From assembly GCA_942492555.1 (NCBI GenBank), contig CALOEX010000009.1:10831-74830 (forward strand): a stretch of DNA of 64,000 nt, written 5' to 3'. Positions 60,910-64,000 of the stretch are shown in pieces (within the stretch, counting starts at the first letter, position 1; the number at the start of each line of letters is the position of its first letter). Under the pieces are notes generated by a model. That model was given only the letters and a program-made list of their open reading frames with translations. It did no database searches and was not told the DNA's origin. Made by a program: the position numbers and the translations under genes. This stretch comes from JBCCVH01 sp942492555. GTDB lineage: Bacteria > Bacteroidota > Bacteroidia > Cytophagales > Amoebophilaceae.

Positions 60910-62649
60910 TTACCCCACAAGTTCATGACGTATCTCCATCTCCGATTTATTGAAAGATACCCCCATGAGAATAAACTTCTTAACACCTTTCGTTGTCAAA
61001 TCTCGCTTATAGTCCAACGTTTTAATTTGTGCCAGTGCAGTATCCGCCACCTCTTGGAGCCTTTCTGTTTTTGTTGCGACTTTAAGCTCTAAAATAATAC
61101 CATATTGCGATTTATCTTTTGGCTCTATGCAAATATCATAAATCCCTCCTCCGCTGATTCTATTGGAAGTGACTATATGGCTATGGCTGAGACAAGCACT
61201 CATCCCCAGCACCAGTCCATGGTAGAACTGCTCATAATGTTTGCCTCCCTTATCGAAAAAACTAGGCACACGTACCAGATAATCCTCTAAAAAAACCTGG
61301 AAGGCTTCCACATTGCCAGTTACCAAATCCTGCATCGCTTGATAATATTGCCCTTGTTCATTATTGGATACTGCTTCTGCTATAATATTTTCCATGCTGA
61401 CACGTATTTCCTCATTGGTAAAAGAGAGTGTATAGGTATACATGCCAGGTTTGATGAACTGCTTATTTTCTATTTTTAGATAGCCAGATAAAAGCATGAG
61501 ACTCCAAAAAGAAGAGCGATCTGTTTTCAGGTTTTTACCTAAAATGATATTGGGATTGATAAGGCTTTGTATGGGTATTTTGTTGACCAGTTGCGATAAA
61601 TCTTTTTCTAATGTCGTGATGTTTTTTGCAATGAGATCCCTGATAATGTCCGTGCTACCACTGTTGACCCAATAAGGCACAAGGGCTTTCTCCATAGGTG
61701 TGCCTTTTTTTTGGTAAATAGAGGCGTTTTTCGTGAATGATACAATAGAAAAAGGATTGTACAATATTTGGTCTTCTATCTGATAACCATTGTACATCTC
61801 TTTGAGTTCATGTGCTTTTTGCGGTAGCCCAGCTCGGTCTAAAAAGTCATCTGTCTCTGCGGGTGTAAAACCAAAAGCATCCGCATAAAGAGGAGAAGAG
61901 AAACAACTATACACTTCTACATTATTTAATTCAGAAAAAAGAGAGGATTTAACAATTTTTAAAATACCAGTAATCAAACCTTTATGTAGGTAGTCATTGC
62001 CTTTAAAGGCTTTGTTAAATAGCGTGGCAATAAGGCTGCGCATCTCTTCGTAATAGCCCCCGGTATAGGCATCATGTAAAGGCGTGTCATATTCGTCAAG
62101 GAGAAGCATGACCTTTTGATTTGTGTGTTGAAAAAGAACACGAGAAAGAAATTGTAAAGATCCTTCATATTCTGCTTGTGTCGCTTTCTTACTTCTTATG
62201 CGATCTATCAACGCTTTGTCATACTGGTCAATGTGAGTATCTATGAGATATTTAAATTGATTAAAGAGCAAAACGATTACTTCTTGTGTACGTGCATAAG
62301 CCTCTTCAAAATTTTTACCACGTACCTCCTTCAATGTTAAAAAAATAACAGGAAACTGCCCTTGCAATGCCATCACCTCGGGATGTTTGCTAATAGCAAG
62401 GCCCTCAAAAAGCCCTTTTGTAGGAATACCCTCCACCTCTTTGGCAAAAAAGTGTTGCATCATGGAAAGGCTTAGCGTTTTGCCAAATCTACGCGGGCGG
62501 GTAATCAAAGCGATTTCATCACCTGCATCAATAAACTCTTTGATCATCAAGGTTTTATCTATAAAGAGATAGGCTTGTTTATCAGTATCTTTGTGCCTTA
62601 TAAGTCTTGCAAAATCAGAAACGCCAATGGGAAACATGTATGAAGCCAT
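60910..62649 (-). CDS. AAA-ATPase / PD-(D/E)XK nuclease-like protein (DUF1703 type), copy 2
   Basis: 579 residues, same domain order as copy 1 with Walker A (RPRRFGKTLS), Walker B (KVMLLLDEYDTPL) and the Asp ... ELKV nuclease motif intact. Identity to copy 1 comes in blocks: residues about 25-128 and 205-320 are almost the same, whereas about 129-185 and 345-430 differ strongly. The differing C-terminal block is instead close to copy 3. The intergenic leaders of copies 1 and 2 (near 60730-60905 and 62640-62800) are also repeated, so the whole ~1.9-kb unit was duplicated. Confidence 0.88.
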   Translation of the reverse strand: MASYMFPIGVSDFARLIRHKDTDKQAYLFIDKTLMIKEFIDAGDEIALITRPRRFGKTLSLSMMQHFFAKEVEGIPTKGLFEGLAISKHPEVMALQGQFPVIFLTLKEVRGKNFEEAYARTQEVIVLLFNQFKYLIDTHIDQYDKALIDRIRSKKATQAEYEGSLQFLSRVLFQHTNQKVMLLLDEYDTPLHDAYTGGYYEEMRSLIATLFNKAFKGNDYLHKGLITGILKIVKSSLFSELNNVEVYSCFSSPLYADAFGFTPAETDDFLDRAGLPQKAHELKEMYNGYQIEDQILYNPFSIVSFTKNASIYQKKGTPMEKALVPYWVNSGSTDIIRDLIAKNITTLEKDLSQLVNKIPIQSLINPNIILGKNLKTDRSSFWSLMLLSGYLKIENKQFIKPGMYTYTLSFTNEEIRVSMENIIAEAVSNNEQGQYYQAMQDLVTGNVEAFQVFLEDYLVRVPSFFDKGGKHYEQFYHGLVLGMSACLSHSHIVTSNRISGGGIYDICIEPKDKSQYGIILELKVATKTERLQEVADTALAQIKTLDYKRDLTTKGVKKFILMGVSFNKSEMEIRHELVG

Positions 62650-62796
62650 AGGTATGTTGTAAAGGATGATAGGTCAAAGATAATAAACTTGCTACGAAGC
62701 AACCTAGTGTAAGTGAAAAAAAAGCAGAACACATGCATACACATTTGTACTGATTTGTTACCCTTTATTTTTCGTTTTCCACTATTCATTTTTCAT

Positions 62797-64000
62797 TTAC
62801 CCCACAAGTTCATGACGTATCTCCATCTCCGATTTATTGAAAGATACCCCCATGAGAATAAACTTCTTAATGCCCCTTTGTGTCAAATCTCGCTTATAGC
62901 CCAACGTTTTAATTTGTGTCAATGCAGTCTCCGCCACCTCTTGAAGCCTTTCTGTTTTTGCTGCGACTTTAAGCTCCAAGATAATGCCATATTGCGATTG
63001 ATCTTTCGGCTCTATGCAAATATCATAAATCCCTCCTCCGCTGATTCTATTGGAAGTGACTATGTGGCTATGGCTGAGACAAGCACTCATCCCCAGCACC
63101 AGCCCATGATAAAACTGCTCGTAATGTTTGCCTGCCTTATCGAAAAAACTAGGCACACGTACCAGATAATCCTCTAAAAAAACCTGGAAGGCTTCCACAT
63201 TGCCAGTGACTAAATCCTGCATCGCTTGATAATATTGCCCTTGTTCATTATTGGATACTGCTTCTTCTATAATATTTTCCATGCTGACACGTATTTCCTC
63301 ATTGGTAAAAGAGAGTGTATAGGTATACATGCCAGGTTTGATGAACTGCTTATTTTCTATTTTTAGATAGCCAGATAAAAGCATGAGACTCCAAAAAGAA
63401 GAGCGGTCTGTCTTCAAGCTTTTACCTAAAATGATATTGGGATTGATAAGACTTTGTATGGGTATTTTATTGACCAGTTGCGATAAATCTTTTTCTAATG
63501 TCGTGATGTTTTTTGCAATGAGATCTCTGATAATGGTTGTACCACCACTGTCAAACCAATAATAGTCTAAACTTTTTTCTATCGGTTTCGTGTTGCTTGT
63601 TGCTTGATCAGCAAGCATAATAATGAAAAGAGGGTTGTACAGTGTATAACCTTCTACAATATAGCCGTGGTACATCTCTTTGAGTTCATGTGCTTTTTGT
63701 GGTAATCCTGCTTGATCTAAGTAATGATCTGTTTCTTTTGAAGTAAAACCGAAAGCATAGGCATATCTTGAAAAAGAAATGGTACTGTATGCCTTTACAT
63801 TGTTCAGCTCAGAAAAAAAGAAGTTTTAACAATTTGTAAAAAATACCGGTAATCAAACCTTTATGTAGGTAGTCATTGCCTTTAAAAGCTTTGTTAAATA
63901 GCGTGGCAATAAGGCCACTCGCATCTCTTCATAATAACCATGCACATGAGCATCATGCAAAGGCGTGTCATATTCGTCAAGGAGAAGCATGACTCTTTTT
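62797..64000 (-). pseudogene. AAA-ATPase / DUF1703 gene copy 3, frameshifted, runs off right edge
   Basis: The C-terminal 290 codons (62797 to about 63825) are open and match copies 1 and 2 (ends MEIRHELVG). Upstream the frame breaks: near 63822-63845 the copy has two extra A in TGTAAAAAATACCGG compared with TTTAAAATACCGG, plus a one-base deletion a few bases away, and near 63915 two extra bases (GGCCACTCGCATC versus GGCTGCGCATC). At least three frameshifts, so the full protein cannot be made unless the remaining 5' part is odd. An internal start near 63675 could give a nuclease-only fragment. Confidence 0.85.

Overview
The window looks like part of the chromosome of an AT-rich, host-dependent Bacteroidota bacterium, most likely in or near the Amoebophilaceae (the Cardinium / Amoebophilus clade). 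Reasons: Bacteroidota ribosomal gene order (secY-map-infA-rpmJ-rpsM-rpsK-rpsD-rpoA-rplQ), general lack of Shine-Dalgarno leaders, an orphan 16S rRNA gene with no 23S beside it, and many secreted TPR, pentapeptide-repeat and low-complexity proteins plus DUF1703-type AAA-ATPase paralogs. The genus call is inference from memory of the clade; no database search was run.

Layout. 1-2.6 kb: 5' part of a sodium/solute symporter-like gene running off the left edge, a small secreted protein and a YjiH-type membrane protein. 2.9-8.4 kb: a secreted protein ending in an HNH/Endo VII-like (AHH / DUF2380-type) nuclease domain, followed by two tandem, internally duplicated secreted proteins that resemble Imm11 immunity proteins. 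8.5-24.2 kb: one long leftward run of translation genes, rplC to rplQ including secY, map, infA, rpmJ and rpoA, with rpsF-rpsR-rplI directly downstream. 24.6-31 kb: a pentapeptide-repeat protein, a giant symporter / kinase-like / RelA-SpoT-hydrolase fusion, and a protein with 14 copies of a five-residue repeat. 31.3-37.7 kb: AddB-like nuclease, Bax inhibitor-1 family protein, a 31-residue COX24-like protein, RNase E/G and a putative TLC-domain membrane protein; then tRNA-Gly and tRNA-Leu. 38.1-43.8 kb: three leftward secreted TPR proteins. 44-47 kb: tRNA-Phe, MFS transporter, thymidine kinase, YicC. 47-53.5 kb: secreted or membrane proteins of unknown function, including a one-gene segment bounded by two large hairpins and a 910-residue TPR/low-complexity protein with 513-bp repeats. 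53.9-58.9 kb: YraN, a DnaQ-like exonuclease, the 16S rRNA gene, sufD and sufC. 59-64 kb: a tandem array of DUF1703 AAA-ATPase genes, the third decayed and running off the right edge.

The most striking signals are (1) the 16S 3' end, where the anti-Shine-Dalgarno core CCUCC reads UUUCU, with an A1405-U1496 replacement of the near-universal G-C pair and a C1400U change in the decoding centre; (2) the nuclease-toxin / duplicated-immunity locus; (3) the symporter-RelA/SpoT fusion and its second copy; (4) a eukaryote-like TLC-domain protein; (5) a pair of flipped hairpins around a one-gene segment; and (6) a strong G+T strand bias from about 38 to 58.8 kb that shapes the amino-acid make-up of genes on both strands.
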